A stretch of DNA of 64,000 bases, taken from contig CBDDFV010000001.1 in the NCBI GenBank assembly GCA_965227335.1, forward strand, positions 744,001 to 808,000. The letters run 5' to 3'. The notes under the pieces are model-generated. The model ran no database searches, had not been told where the DNA came from, and was given only the letters and a program-made list of their open reading frames with translations. The stretch is from CBDDFV01 sp965227335. Its GTDB lineage: Bacteria; Planctomycetota; Phycisphaerae; Phycisphaerales; SM1A02. The position numbers and the translations under genes were made by a program. This document shows, piece by piece, positions 32,599 through 41,592 of the stretch (the first letter of the stretch is position 1; each line of letters opens with the position of its first letter).

Positions 32599-34298
32599 GC
32601 GGGAAGCGTCTCGAGTTGCGCCCGCACGGCCGTCATGAGCGTCGCCATTGTCGCGGCGCCGAAATCGAACTTGAGGTCCGCCGCCTCGAACAGCTCCGGC
32701 AGCGGACGCGAGCCGCCCAGCCGCATCGCCCGGCGGTAGTTCTCGAACGCCTGCTGTTCGTCCTGCAGCGACTGCAGCCACAACTGCACCGCCCCGAGCT
32801 GCGCGATGCCGTACTCGATGTAGTAGAAGGGCACGACGAAGATGTGCAGCTGCCGGTGCCAGCTGTGAGCGCGATACGGCTCGAGCCCGTCCCAGCTCGC
32901 GGACGTCCCGAACCGCTCCTGCAGATGCTCCCAGCACTGCCGCCGTTCCTCCCGCGAATGCCCGACGTTGGTGTAGATCCAGTGCTGAAACGCGTCGACG
33001 GTCGACGTCCAGGCGAACAGCCGCGGCAGATCCTCCAGCGCCTGTCGCTTCGCCCGGGCCGCCTCCGCGTCGTCGTAGAACGCGCTGAAATACGGCTGGG
33101 CGAGCAGCTCCATGCTCATCGACGCGACTTCCGCGAACTCGATCGGGGCGTGCCGGTAGTGCAGCAGCGGTTCATGCTGCGACAGGATCGAATGGAACGC
33201 GTGGCCCGCCTCGTGGATCATCGTTTCGAGATCCCGGTGCATGCCCGAGGCGTTCATGAAGATGAACGGCGTCCGCTCGCGGTCGCGGGTCTCCTGGTAC
33301 CCGCCCGGGGCCTTGCCCTTCCGCGACACCAGATCCAGGCTGCGCCCGTCGCGCAGCGTGTCGAACATGGCGCCGAACTCGTTGTCCATGGCGCCGAACA
33401 GTTCGCTCGTCCGGGCCTCCAGTTCCTCGCCGCCGTCGAACGGACGCAGCGGCTCCCGACCGTGCACGTCGACGGCGAGGTCCCACGGTCGGAGCGGATC
33501 GACGCCGAGCATCGTCGCCCGCTGCCGCTCGAGATCGCGCAGCAACGGCACGCACACCTTCTCCGCCGCGTCGTGATACGCCTCGCAGTCGGCGGGACTG
33601 TAGTCGAACCGGTGTTTCGCCTTGAACATGTAGTCGCGGAAGTTGTCGAAGCCGGCGTTGGTCGCCATCTCATGCCGCAGCGCGACCATGCGGTCGAAGA
33701 TGTCGTTCATCCGGTCCGCATCCTGATGACGCCGTTCCGCCACCAGCCGCCACGCCTCCTCCCGCGTGGCCCGGTCCGTCTCCTCCAGATGCCGGCCCAT
33801 CTGCGGCAGCGTCTTTTCCTCGCCGCGGAACTCGACCGTCATCGCCCCGTTGATCTCGTCGTACTGCTGGCCGAGCTTCGTGTCCTCCGTCGAGAGCGGG
33901 ATGTTCTCGGGGCGGAAGATCTCGACGTCCGCCCGCAGGTCCCGCAGCATCACGTCGTACTTGCCGTTGAGACGGCTCGCGAACGGATGCTCCACGATCT
34001 TCCGGTCCAGCTCGAAGCCGACTTCCTTGAGCTTCGGCGCCGTGTTCTCCACGAAGTCGAGATACGCCCGCTTCCGGTCCTGATCGTCCGTCTGACACGT
34101 CATCGCGATGTACAGATTCGCGTGCGCCTCGTTCGCCGCCGCGTCGAGCTCGGACCGATCCAGAATCAGCTGCTCCAGCTCGTCCGCATCGCCGATCTCA
34201 CGGTCGATGAGCGCGCGGTAATAGGACTCCAGCGTCGACCATTGCGAACCGTCGAGATCCGCGGGAATGAAATGCGTCGGAATGGTGAACGTCGTCAT
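32595..34298 (-). CDS. M3-family oligoendopeptidase
   Basis: This 567-residue zinc peptidase degrades peptides in the cytoplasm. The zinc motif is HEAGHAFHSIL near residue 375, with a downstream FAEVASMSMELL helix giving the third ligand. The N-terminal helical half is typical of PepF/M3 enzymes. Its stop overlaps the start of the decarboxylase gene, so the pair is translationally coupled, which is an unusual pairing. Confidence 0.92.
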   Translation of the reverse strand: MTTFTIPTHFIPADLDGSQWSTLESYYRALIDREIGDADELEQLILDRSELDAAANEAHANLYIAMTCQTDDQDRKRAYLDFVENTAPKLKEVGFELDRKIVEHPFASRLNGKYDVMLRDLRADVEIFRPENIPLSTEDTKLGQQYDEINGAMTVEFRGEEKTLPQMGRHLEETDRATREEAWRLVAERRHQDADRMNDIFDRMVALRHEMATNAGFDNFRDYMFKAKHRFDYSPADCEAYHDAAEKVCVPLLRDLERQRATMLGVDPLRPWDLAVDVHGREPLRPFDGGEELEARTSELFGAMDNEFGAMFDTLRDGRSLDLVSRKGKAPGGYQETRDRERTPFIFMNASGMHRDLETMIHEAGHAFHSILSQHEPLLHYRHAPIEFAEVASMSMELLAQPYFSAFYDDAEAARAKRQALEDLPRLFAWTSTVDAFQHWIYTNVGHSREERRQCWEHLQERFGTSASWDGLEPYRAHSWHRQLHIFVVPFYYIEYGIAQLGAVQLWLQSLQDEQQAFENYRRAMRLGGSRPLPELFEAADLKFDFGAATMATLMTAVRAQLETLPA

Positions 34299-34370
34299 GG
34301 GGCCTCGCTCAGGCGGACCAGCGTCCGCAGGGATCGAAAGGAGAGAGCTTCGCGCGCGACCGGGTCCGGC

Positions 34371-35288
34371 TCAGGTCTGCGCATCGTGATGAATCGGGGT
34401 CTGGCCGATCGACGTCGCGGCGACGGCGGGCAGGTCGAGCCGCTCGACGATCGCCGCCGCGAGATGCGTCGCGTGCAACTCGTCGTCGCACAGCACGAAC
34501 AGGGAGGCGCCGCTGCCGGACAGCGCGGCGGGACGCTCCGCCAGCGCCGACACGTCCTTCAACGCCGCGCCGATCGCCGGCGCCGTCTCGATCGCGGCGT
34601 CGGTGAGATCGTTGAACAGCCCGTCCGGACGCACCACGCCGTTCGACCGCACCCGCAGGGCGTGGACGAGGTCAGGATTCAGCGTCGTGCCGCCGAGTTC
34701 GTCGTAGCCGCGATACACGTCGCCGGTCGGGCACGCGGCGTCGGGGAAGACCAGCGCCGCGTACACCTGCGGCGCCTCATCGTGCGGCTCGATCGCGTCG
34801 CCCCGCCCCTCGACCGTCGCCGCTCCGCCCCGGATCAGAAACGGCACATCCGAGCCGAGGCCGGCGCCGACGCCGCGCAGTTCATCCTCGCTCAGGCCGA
34901 GATCGTAGAGGGCGTTGACCGCCCGCAGCATCGCCGCGGCGTCGGAGGAGCCGCCGCCCAGGCCGCCGCCGACGGGGATGCGTTTTTCGAGCTTGAGCTG
35001 GACCGGCAGCTTGCGATCGACGAGATCCTCGAGCGCCAGGTGGGCCCGCACCGCGAGATCGCTGGTGATGGACCAGTCGATTTCGCTCCGCCGGGGCGCC
35101 TCCTCGTGCCACAGGATCGCGTAACGCGAGAAGTAGTCCTCGGGGAGCCGCCGGACTTCGAGATCATCAAACAACGTCACCGTCTGCATCCAGGAGCAGA
35201 TCGGGTGCAGGCCGTCGTCCTCGGGCGGCCCGACGGAGAGGGCGAGATTCAGCTTGGCGGGCGCCTGGAGACGCACAACATCGGTCAT
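34371..35288 (-). CDS. ispE: 4-diphosphocytidyl-2-C-methyl-D-erythritol kinase
   Basis: This 305-residue GHMP kinase phosphorylates an intermediate of the MEP isoprenoid pathway. It shows APAKLNLAL at the N-terminus, the ATP loop PVGGGLGGGSSDAAAML, and the C-terminal ALSGSGASLFVL. I chose the ATG at 35288, which places APAKLNL near residue 8; the frame extends 13 codons further upstream without conservation. TATCAT lies 6 nt before it. Confidence 0.95.
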   Translation of the reverse strand: MTDVVRLQAPAKLNLALSVGPPEDDGLHPICSWMQTVTLFDDLEVRRLPEDYFSRYAILWHEEAPRRSEIDWSITSDLAVRAHLALEDLVDRKLPVQLKLEKRIPVGGGLGGGSSDAAAMLRAVNALYDLGLSEDELRGVGAGLGSDVPFLIRGGAATVEGRGDAIEPHDEAPQVYAALVFPDAACPTGDVYRGYDELGGTTLNPDLVHALRVRSNGVVRPDGLFNDLTDAAIETAPAIGAALKDVSALAERPAALSGSGASLFVLCDDELHATHLAAAIVERLDLPAVAATSIGQTPIHHDAQT

Positions 35289-35294
35289 GCCGAC

Positions 35295-35300
35295 ATGATA
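35295..35300 (-). promoter_or_regulatory. -10-like hexamer 6 nt before ispE
   Basis: TATCAT on the minus strand ends 6 nt before the ATG at 35288. No ribosome binding site lies between. Confidence 0.45.
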
Positions 35301-35410
35301 CGCGCCAGATTCCCGGAATCCGACCAAAGCCGGGACCGGGGCGGGTCGATGAGACCGCAGTCCGGATCCGTCTCGCCGCCCGCCCCGACGCGGCCGGCCG
35401 GGAGCCCGCC

Positions 35411-35749
35411 ATGAACGAGCGACGCCAGCAGAATCGACTCGCCATCACCATGCCCTGCAAGGCCTACGACCCCCAGACGGGCCGGTACGTGCCGGCGCGG
35501 ACGTGCGATGTCTCCAATGGCGGGGCCCTCATCGAAACCGATCGTCCCGGCGGCCTGACCCCCGGCGATCGCATCCACCTCGGCCTCGGACACGCCCCGC
35601 AGACCGGGGCCCTGATCCGCAACGACTCGATGCTTCGCGCCCGCGTCCTCCGACGCGAAGACCCCGACACCGGCGCCGTCCGGCTCGCCCTTCGCTTCGA
35701 CCAGCCCACGACGCTGCTCGCCACGTCCGAACTTCGACGCGCCGCCTGA
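35411..35749 (+). CDS. PilZ domain protein
   Basis: This 112-residue single-domain protein has the cyclic-di-GMP binding pattern of PilZ: the arginine motif ERRQQNR at the very N-terminus and DVSNGGALIE about 25 residues later. It is probably a small c-di-GMP receptor acting on motility, attachment or envelope functions. It is divergent from ispE and 57 bp before a hydrolase gene. CGGGAG lies 6 nt before the ATG. Confidence 0.85.
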   Translation: MNERRQQNRLAITMPCKAYDPQTGRYVPARTCDVSNGGALIETDRPGGLTPGDRIHLGLGHAPQTGALIRNDSMLRARVLRREDPDTGAVRLALRFDQPTTLLATSELRRAA

Positions 35750-35806
35750 CCATTCCGTATTGCATACTTGCCTCCGACCCCGAGCCCGGAACGAGGAGGC
35801 GTCCAC

Positions 35807-37546
35807 ATGCGCGCACGATGGATCATGGCGGCGATCATGCTGCTCGCCGGCGTGGCGGACGCCCGCGCGGGCGACGTCGGCCCGCGTCTCGACGAAATGT
35901 GCCGCCGCGCCGAAACCCTCGGCTTCTCCGGCGCCGTGTTCTGCCTCGACGGCGATGAGGTCGTGCTGAAGCAGGGCTACGGACTCGCGAACCGCGATGA
36001 GAACCGCCCCGCGACTCCGGACACCCTCTTCGACATCGGCTCCCTCACCAAGCAGTTCACCGCCGCCGCCATCCTGCGTCTCGAGATGGACGGCGCGCTG
36101 AAGACGTCCGACACGCTCGATCGGTTCTTCCCCGACCTCCCGCCCGACAAGGCGGGGGTCACACTCCACCACCTGCTCACCCACACCAGCGGACTCAGCG
36201 TCATCGGCTCGCCCATGGCGCCCTCGTTTGACGAGAGCGTTAGCGCGGCCACCACGCGACGCGAAGAACTCGTCGATGCGTTCCGACTCGCGCCGATCGC
36301 CGCTCCGCCCGGCTCACGCTTCATGTACTCCAACGCGGGCTACATGCTCCTCGCCGCCGTCGTCGAAGTCGCCGGCGAACAACCCTTCGAGACGTATCTG
36401 CGCGATCACCTCTTCGCCCCGGCCGGCATGACCGGGACGACCTTCTGCCAGGATCGCACCACCGCCGCCCCCGTCGCGATGGGCTACCAGGGCGACCGCG
36501 TCGTGAACAGCGCCGTCGACGGCTGGTATTCCTGGGGCCTGCGCGGCGCCGGCGGGTGCCTCTCGACACTCAACGACCTCATCCAATGGGAACGCGCCCT
36601 GCGGACTCACACGATCCTCTCCGCCGAAGCGACGGAAAGGCTCTTCACGCCCTTCCTCAACGACTACGGCTACGGCTGGTCGATCAACCGCACCGAGGAG
36701 AAGGACCTCCTCTGGATCAACCACGGCGGCGACACCCGCGGCTTCTCCGCCAAGTACTATCGCTGGCCCGAACTCAACCGCACCGTCGTCTGGCTGACCA
36801 ACGATCGCGCCGTCGGCTACTTTCTGCCCACTCACCTCGCGTTCGCCGCCGCGCAGGAGACCCACGTCATGCCGCCGAAGGCGGCGGAGGTCGACAAGAC
36901 GACGCTGGCGTCCATGGTCGGCGTCTACGTCGCGGCGGCGGGCGTGCCGAAGATGCGTATCACCCGCGATGACCGAGGCGTCATCACGTGCGCGCTCGTC
37001 GAAACGCCACGCCGCGCCGACATGCTCGACATCGCGGTCGACGACACCCGTCGTCTGCTGCTCGCCCTTGATCTCGAGGATGTCGACATGCTCGAGGGCT
37101 ACCTCGCGCCGCGCTGGGATCAGTACGGCCGTTGGGCGGATCGTGCGCTGACCTACTGGCGGGACGAGGTTGTGCGGATGCACGGCGCGGTGACGAACAT
37201 CTCGAATCCGGAGGTGGGGTTCGATCCGCAGACCGATCACATTCAGACCGCGGTCACGCTCACCCACGAGTCGGGCCGGCGCACCCGCTTCGGCTTCATG
37301 TGGGTGAACGGCCGCCTGCAGGGGTTTCAGGAGAACCCGCCGTGGCGACCCGCCGGCCGCGAAGTGGCGACGATGTCCGTCGGCGCCGTTCCCACCGATG
37401 CGCAGACGCTGACGCTCTGGGACCTGCCGATGATGCAGCCCGCGGGCACGCTGCGATTCGACGGCGACGCCGTGGTGTGGACCGATGCGGATGGAAGCAC
37501 AGTGAATCTGCAACCGTCGGCCGGGATCCCCTCCCGACAACCGTGA
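35807..37546 (+). CDS. Secreted serine hydrolase, class C beta-lactamase-like
   Basis: This 579-residue exported enzyme begins with a signal peptide (IMAAIMLLAGVADARAGD). The penicillin-binding fold is marked by the SxxK motif SLTKQFTA near residue 75 and YSNAGY near residue 175, followed by a histidine motif in WINHGGDTRGFSAKYY. A C-terminal beta-rich part of about 200 residues lies beyond the catalytic domain. Such proteins are peptidases or esterases as often as beta-lactamases. GAGGAGG 6 nt before the ATG at 35807 decides the start. Confidence 0.9.
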   Translation: MRARWIMAAIMLLAGVADARAGDVGPRLDEMCRRAETLGFSGAVFCLDGDEVVLKQGYGLANRDENRPATPDTLFDIGSLTKQFTAAAILRLEMDGALKTSDTLDRFFPDLPPDKAGVTLHHLLTHTSGLSVIGSPMAPSFDESVSAATTRREELVDAFRLAPIAAPPGSRFMYSNAGYMLLAAVVEVAGEQPFETYLRDHLFAPAGMTGTTFCQDRTTAAPVAMGYQGDRVVNSAVDGWYSWGLRGAGGCLSTLNDLIQWERALRTHTILSAEATERLFTPFLNDYGYGWSINRTEEKDLLWINHGGDTRGFSAKYYRWPELNRTVVWLTNDRAVGYFLPTHLAFAAAQETHVMPPKAAEVDKTTLASMVGVYVAAAGVPKMRITRDDRGVITCALVETPRRADMLDIAVDDTRRLLLALDLEDVDMLEGYLAPRWDQYGRWADRALTYWRDEVVRMHGAVTNISNPEVGFDPQTDHIQTAVTLTHESGRRTRFGFMWVNGRLQGFQENPPWRPAGREVATMSVGAVPTDAQTLTLWDLPMMQPAGTLRFDGDAVVWTDADGSTVNLQPSAGIPSRQP

Positions 37547-37639
37547 GACACGTCCGCTCGCGGCGCCGGGTTCCGGCCGCCCGCGCGGACCATTTCCGGT
37601 TGTTGTCTTATGAAGAAACGCGCCGCCCGCGCGGACCGA

Positions 37640-37654
37640 CCCGATCAGATCGGG
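37640..37654. repeat. Short inverted repeat CCCGATC-A-GATCGGG
   Basis: A 7-bp perfect inverted repeat with a one-base centre lies 94 bp before the ECF sigma gene. A 16-bp direct repeat (GCCGCCCGCGCGGACC) also occurs twice in the same gap. It could be an operator or a REP fragment. Confidence 0.4.
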
Positions 37655-37747
37655 ACATGGGCCGCGCCATCCATTATCGTGCAGATGTCGATGAGTCGCC
37701 GGTCCGCCATCCTCCGGGATGACGATCGGCGGCGAGGAGACTGTGGT

Positions 37748-38338
37748 ATGGGCGAGACGCCGTCGGAAGATCCGGTCACGCGAATCCGCGCTTCCTTCGC
37801 GGCGGGACGCAGCGCAGCGTCAGACGCCGAGATCGCTTCCCTCTACGACGAACTGCACGCCATGGCCGATGCGTTCTTTCGCGATCAGCGACCCGGACAC
37901 ACGCTCCAGCCCACGGCGCTCGTCCACGAAGCGTTTCTGAAGCTGGCGGACGCAAACGGCGACCAGCCTCGCACCCGCGGACAGTTCTTCGCCCTCGCGT
38001 CCGCGGTCATGCGTCACATCCTCGTCGACCACGCCCGCGCCCGCATGGCCGCGAAGCGGGGCGGCGGCTGGGAGCGTCTCACTCTCAGCGGGATCGCCTC
38101 CGGCGGCGGCGACCATCCGGATCGCATCGACCTGCTCGCCCTCGAAGAAGCGCTGCAGAAGCTCCACGCGCTCGATCCCGATGACGCCACGCTCGTCGAA
38201 CTGCGGTTCTTCGGCGGTCTGACGTCGGACGAAGCCGCCGAGATCGTCGGTCTCACCCGCCACCAGGCGATTCACCGCTGGACCGCCGTCCGCGCGTGGC
38301 TCGCCGAGGAACTTGCGGAACAGGATCGCACCCCGTGA
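37748..38338 (+). CDS. ECF-type RNA polymerase sigma factor
   Basis: This 196-residue sigma factor has a region 2 segment (LYDELHAMADAFFRDQR, LQPTALVHEAFLKLAD, FFALASAVMRHILVDHAR) typical of the planctomycete/acidobacterial group with TIGR02999-like sequence, and a region 4 helix-turn-helix (GLTSDEAAEIVGLTRHQAIH). I chose the ATG at 37748, which has GGAG 9 nt upstream. Its stop overlaps the GTG of the kinase gene, and sigma-kinase pairs of this type are common in planctomycetes. The kinase probably controls the sigma factor or its pathway. Confidence 0.93.
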   Translation: MGETPSEDPVTRIRASFAAGRSAASDAEIASLYDELHAMADAFFRDQRPGHTLQPTALVHEAFLKLADANGDQPRTRGQFFALASAVMRHILVDHARARMAAKRGGGWERLTLSGIASGGGDHPDRIDLLALEEALQKLHALDPDDATLVELRFFGGLTSDEAAEIVGLTRHQAIHRWTAVRAWLAEELAEQDRTP

Positions 38339-41214
38339 CCCCGGAGCAGTACAGACGAGCACGCTCGATCTTTGAAGAAGCCTGCGGGCAGTCGCCGTCC
38401 CGCTGGGGCGACTTCGTCGAGGAACAGGCCGCCGACGATCCCGACGTCGCGGCGAAGGTCCGCGCCATGCTCCGGCGCCACGAGCATGGCGGCGGGTTGA
38501 TCGACCTCGCGGAGCGCGGCCGCGTCGTCAGTCTCGAACCGTCCGCCGCGCCGAAACACCCCGACGCGATCCACGACTATCGCATCATCGAACTGATCGG
38601 CCAGGGCGGCATGGGACGCGTCTACAAAGCCGAGCAGTCCCGCCCCCGCCGCTTCGTCGCGATCAAGCTGCTGGCCCCCGGACTCATGTCGCCGTCCATG
38701 CTGCGACGCTTCACCCACGAGGCGGAGGTGCTCGGTCGCCTCCAGCATCCCGGGATCGCCGCCATCCTCGAAGCCGGGACCTTCGATCAGGGCGACGGCG
38801 CACAGCCGTATTTCGCCATGGAGTACATCGAGGGCGCGTCGCTGCAACGGTACGTCGACACCCGCGACCTGGACGTCCGCGGCCGCATCGAACTCGTCGT
38901 CGCCGTCGCCGACGCCGTGCAGCACGCCCATCAGCGAGGCGTGATCCACCGTGACCTCAAGCCCGACAACGTGCTCGTTGATGCTGACGGCGCGCCGAAG
39001 ATCCTCGACTTCGGCGTCGCCCGCGTCACCGACGCGGACCTTCAGATCACGATGATTCAGACTGCGGTCGGTCAGATCATCGGAACGCTCGCGTATATGA
39101 GCCCCGAGCAATGCGCGGCGGATCCGGACGCCATCGACACCCGCGCCGATGTCTACTCGCTCGGCGTGATGCTCTACGAACTGATCACCGGGCAGCCCCC
39201 GTACGAACTGCAGGGACGAGCGATTCACGACGCCGTCTCCACGATTCAGACTCGCGTCCCGCCGCCCCTGAGTCGGATCGACGTCCGCTTCCGCGGCGAC
39301 CTCGAGACGATTGTCGCCCGAGCCCTGGAGAAGAATCCCGACGATCGCTATCAGTCCGCCCACGAACTCCGGGACGACCTGGTGCGGTACCTGAACGACG
39401 AACCGATCCTCGCCCGACCGCCGTCCGCCCTCGAACAGATCACCAGGCTCGCACGCCGTCACCGCGGGGCGGCGGCGGCGCTCACGGCCCTTGTCATCGT
39501 GCTCATCGGCGCGACGGCGGTCAGCACGTTCTTTGCGATCAATGCGGCCCGCGCCCGCGACACCGCCCTCCTCCGGGCCGATGAGTACGAGGCGGCGAAC
39601 CAGTTCATGGAGCGAGTCTTCGAACAGGCGGATCCGTGGCAGGCGGGAGCGACGGTCTCCATCGCCACCGCGCTTGATCAGGCCGCCCGCCTCGTGGGCG
39701 AGGAGTTCGCCGATCAGCCGCGGGTGGAGGCGTCGGTCCGCGTGACCATCGGCCGGTCGTACTTCGGCCTCGGCATGCACCAGGAATCGGTCGCGCAACT
39801 CGAGCGTGCGGTCGAACTGCGGCGCGTCGAACTTGATCCAGCTCATCCCGAGGTCCTGCAGGCGGAAGTCGCGCTCGCTCGCTCCGAGAGCGCCGACGGC
39901 GATCGCGCGGGGGCGCGAGATCGACTCGTCGACGCGCTCGCCCGCATCGAGCAGCTTCGCCCGGCTGATCCGCTGCTGATTGCGGAGGCGTGCTACTACC
40001 TCGCCCAGGCGCTCTCGCACCTGAACGAACAAGGTGAAGCGATGGAGAACCTCGATCGCGCGCTGACCCTGCGCACCGAGATCCTCGGTCCGCTTCACGA
40101 TGAGACCATCGATGTCCTTCTTCAGATCGCATCGAGTCGGCTCGCCTGGGGACAGCTCGACGAAGCGGAGGCCAGTCTCCGGAAGGCGCGGGACGCCCTC
40201 GCCCGAGCCGGTCGCGACGAGGATCCCCGGCAGATCATGGCGATCAGCTTCCTTGGAGACATCGCCTACGAGCGCGGCGATTTCGCGGCTGCCGAACAGC
40301 ACTATCTGGCCTCCATCGCGTTGAGCGACAACGTACTCGAGTCCGACCACCCCAGCGCCGCGATCACCCGCAGCGGACTGGCCAGCGTGTACAAGGCGCA
40401 GGGACGACTTGAGGACGCCGAGCCGCTCTCGCGCCAGGTGCTCGAAATGTACCGCGAGAGCATGGGCCCGGATCACCATTACACGTTCGGCGCCATGGAC
40501 AACCTCGGCGCGATCCTGTCCGATCAGGGACGGTACGGCGAGGCGGAGCCGCTGATCCTCGAGGCGCTCGAGGCGAGGCGGGCGCAGTTCGGCGATGATC
40601 ATCCCGCGGTCGGCCAGAGCTGGCAGACGCTCGGTGTGCTTGCCGCCCGTCGGGGCGATCCGGAGCAAGCGGTCGAGTACACCCGCAAGTCCGTCGACGT
40701 CTTCCGCCGCCCCGACGGCGGCCTGACCGTCAGCGCGGCGACCTCCCTCGCGAACCTCGGCTCGCTCCTGCTTCGGCTGGATCGCCACGAAGACGCCGCG
40801 GACGCGTTCGGTGAAGTCGTCGATTACGAACGCGAAACGCTGGCGCCTGATCACATCTACCTCGTCTATGACCTCAATTCGTACGCCCGAGCACTGCGGC
40901 AGACCGGCCGGCTCGACGACGCGCAGACCGCGTCCCAGGAAGCCCTGGCGATTCTCGAGCGTGGCGACACGCCGCAGCACCAGTCACCCAGTCTCCGCGG
41001 GACGACCCATCGCATCGCGGGCGAAACGCTCCTCGACATGGAGGGAGATGACGATCGCGCCGCCGGGGCTGCGCACCTGGAGCAGGCATGGACGTTCTTC
41101 ACCGAAGCGGAGCAGGCCGACGACGCCGCAGCGGTGGCGGAGCGGTTAGCGTTGTACTTTGAGGATCGCGACGCCGAGGCGGCCACGACGTGGCGTGAAC
41201 GCACCTCTTCGTAG
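38335..41214 (+). CDS. Ser/Thr protein kinase with TPR receptor domain
   Basis: This 959-residue protein has an N-terminal helical segment, a Hanks-type kinase (about residues 81-345) with GQGGMGRVYKAE, VAIK, HRDLKPDN near residue 205 and DFG near 225, a membrane helix at about 379-400 (LTALVIVLIGATAVSTFFAI), and then some twelve tetratricopeptide repeats to the C-terminus. The TPRs should lie outside the inner membrane. The GTG at 38335 overlaps the sigma factor stop. The TAG stop is formed by a GTAG REP hairpin. Confidence 0.93.
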   Translation: MTPEQYRRARSIFEEACGQSPSRWGDFVEEQAADDPDVAAKVRAMLRRHEHGGGLIDLAERGRVVSLEPSAAPKHPDAIHDYRIIELIGQGGMGRVYKAEQSRPRRFVAIKLLAPGLMSPSMLRRFTHEAEVLGRLQHPGIAAILEAGTFDQGDGAQPYFAMEYIEGASLQRYVDTRDLDVRGRIELVVAVADAVQHAHQRGVIHRDLKPDNVLVDADGAPKILDFGVARVTDADLQITMIQTAVGQIIGTLAYMSPEQCAADPDAIDTRADVYSLGVMLYELITGQPPYELQGRAIHDAVSTIQTRVPPPLSRIDVRFRGDLETIVARALEKNPDDRYQSAHELRDDLVRYLNDEPILARPPSALEQITRLARRHRGAAAALTALVIVLIGATAVSTFFAINAARARDTALLRADEYEAANQFMERVFEQADPWQAGATVSIATALDQAARLVGEEFADQPRVEASVRVTIGRSYFGLGMHQESVAQLERAVELRRVELDPAHPEVLQAEVALARSESADGDRAGARDRLVDALARIEQLRPADPLLIAEACYYLAQALSHLNEQGEAMENLDRALTLRTEILGPLHDETIDVLLQIASSRLAWGQLDEAEASLRKARDALARAGRDEDPRQIMAISFLGDIAYERGDFAAAEQHYLASIALSDNVLESDHPSAAITRSGLASVYKAQGRLEDAEPLSRQVLEMYRESMGPDHHYTFGAMDNLGAILSDQGRYGEAEPLILEALEARRAQFGDDHPAVGQSWQTLGVLAARRGDPEQAVEYTRKSVDVFRRPDGGLTVSAATSLANLGSLLLRLDRHEDAADAFGEVVDYERETLAPDHIYLVYDLNSYARALRQTGRLDDAQTASQEALAILERGDTPQHQSPSLRGTTHRIAGETLLDMEGDDDRAAGAAHLEQAWTFFTEAEQADDAAAVAERLALYFEDRDAEAATTWRERTSS

Positions 41215-41233
41215 GTCGGGTCCACGACCCGAC
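41211..41233 (+). repeat. GTAG REP element forming the kinase stop codon
   Basis: GTAG followed by GTCGGGTC-CAC-GACCCGAC. The TAG (41212-41214) is the stop codon of the kinase gene. A related core (GGGTC-GTG-GACCC) lies at 41262-41274 in the opposite orientation. Confidence 0.85.
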
Positions 41234-41270
41234 ACGAACTCATCACGGGTGATTCGATGGGGGGTCGTGG

Positions 41271-41500
41271 ACCCAACCGACGCGACTCATCTTCCGACAC
41301 CGTCGGCAGGTCGCGCCTTCCGTCCACGATCCGCCAGATTTCGACGCGTTCGTGCGCGGCATCGACCGCATAGCACTCCAGATGGTTCCGGAATCCATGG
41401 TCCGGCGCCATGCGGAGGTTGACGGCTGCCGACGCGACGACATCCTGCCGTCGACCCGTTGCAGGATGCTCCGCGAGTTGCTCGCAAAGTCGGCGAGGCG
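41271..41500 (-). pseudogene. ParE-type toxin remnant
   Basis: The minus-strand frame reads RRLCEQLAEHPATGRRQDVV and then FRNHLECYAVDAAHERVEIW and RIVDGRRDLPTV. This matches the C-terminal two thirds of ParE/RelE-superfamily toxins (HPxxGR, FRNYLIFYRV, VEILRVLHGARDL). The N-terminal part and start codon are missing, no antitoxin gene is visible, and the frame has no stop of its own before running into the kinase gene on the other strand. It therefore looks like a decayed toxin gene lying between two REP hairpins. Based on motif recognition only. Confidence 0.5.
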
Positions 41501-41573
41501 CCGTGGGGGCGCGACAGCCATCGCCACCGTCGTAGTCGCCGGTCGACGACCGCGAACTGATTGCCGGATCGAT

Positions 41574-41592
41574 GTCGGGATACGATCCCGAC
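41574..41592 (-). repeat. REP-like palindrome at the topoisomerase VI B stop
   Basis: GTCGGGAT-ACG-ATCCCGAC abuts the TAG stop of the gene ending at 41593. The 19-bp hairpin is identical to the one after the RidA gene. Confidence 0.8.

Noticed and set aside
41243..41527. 94-codon minus-strand gene in the gap before topoisomerase VI B
   Set aside because: Composition is typical of a shadow frame; the ParE-like signal is in a different frame and lacks a start.
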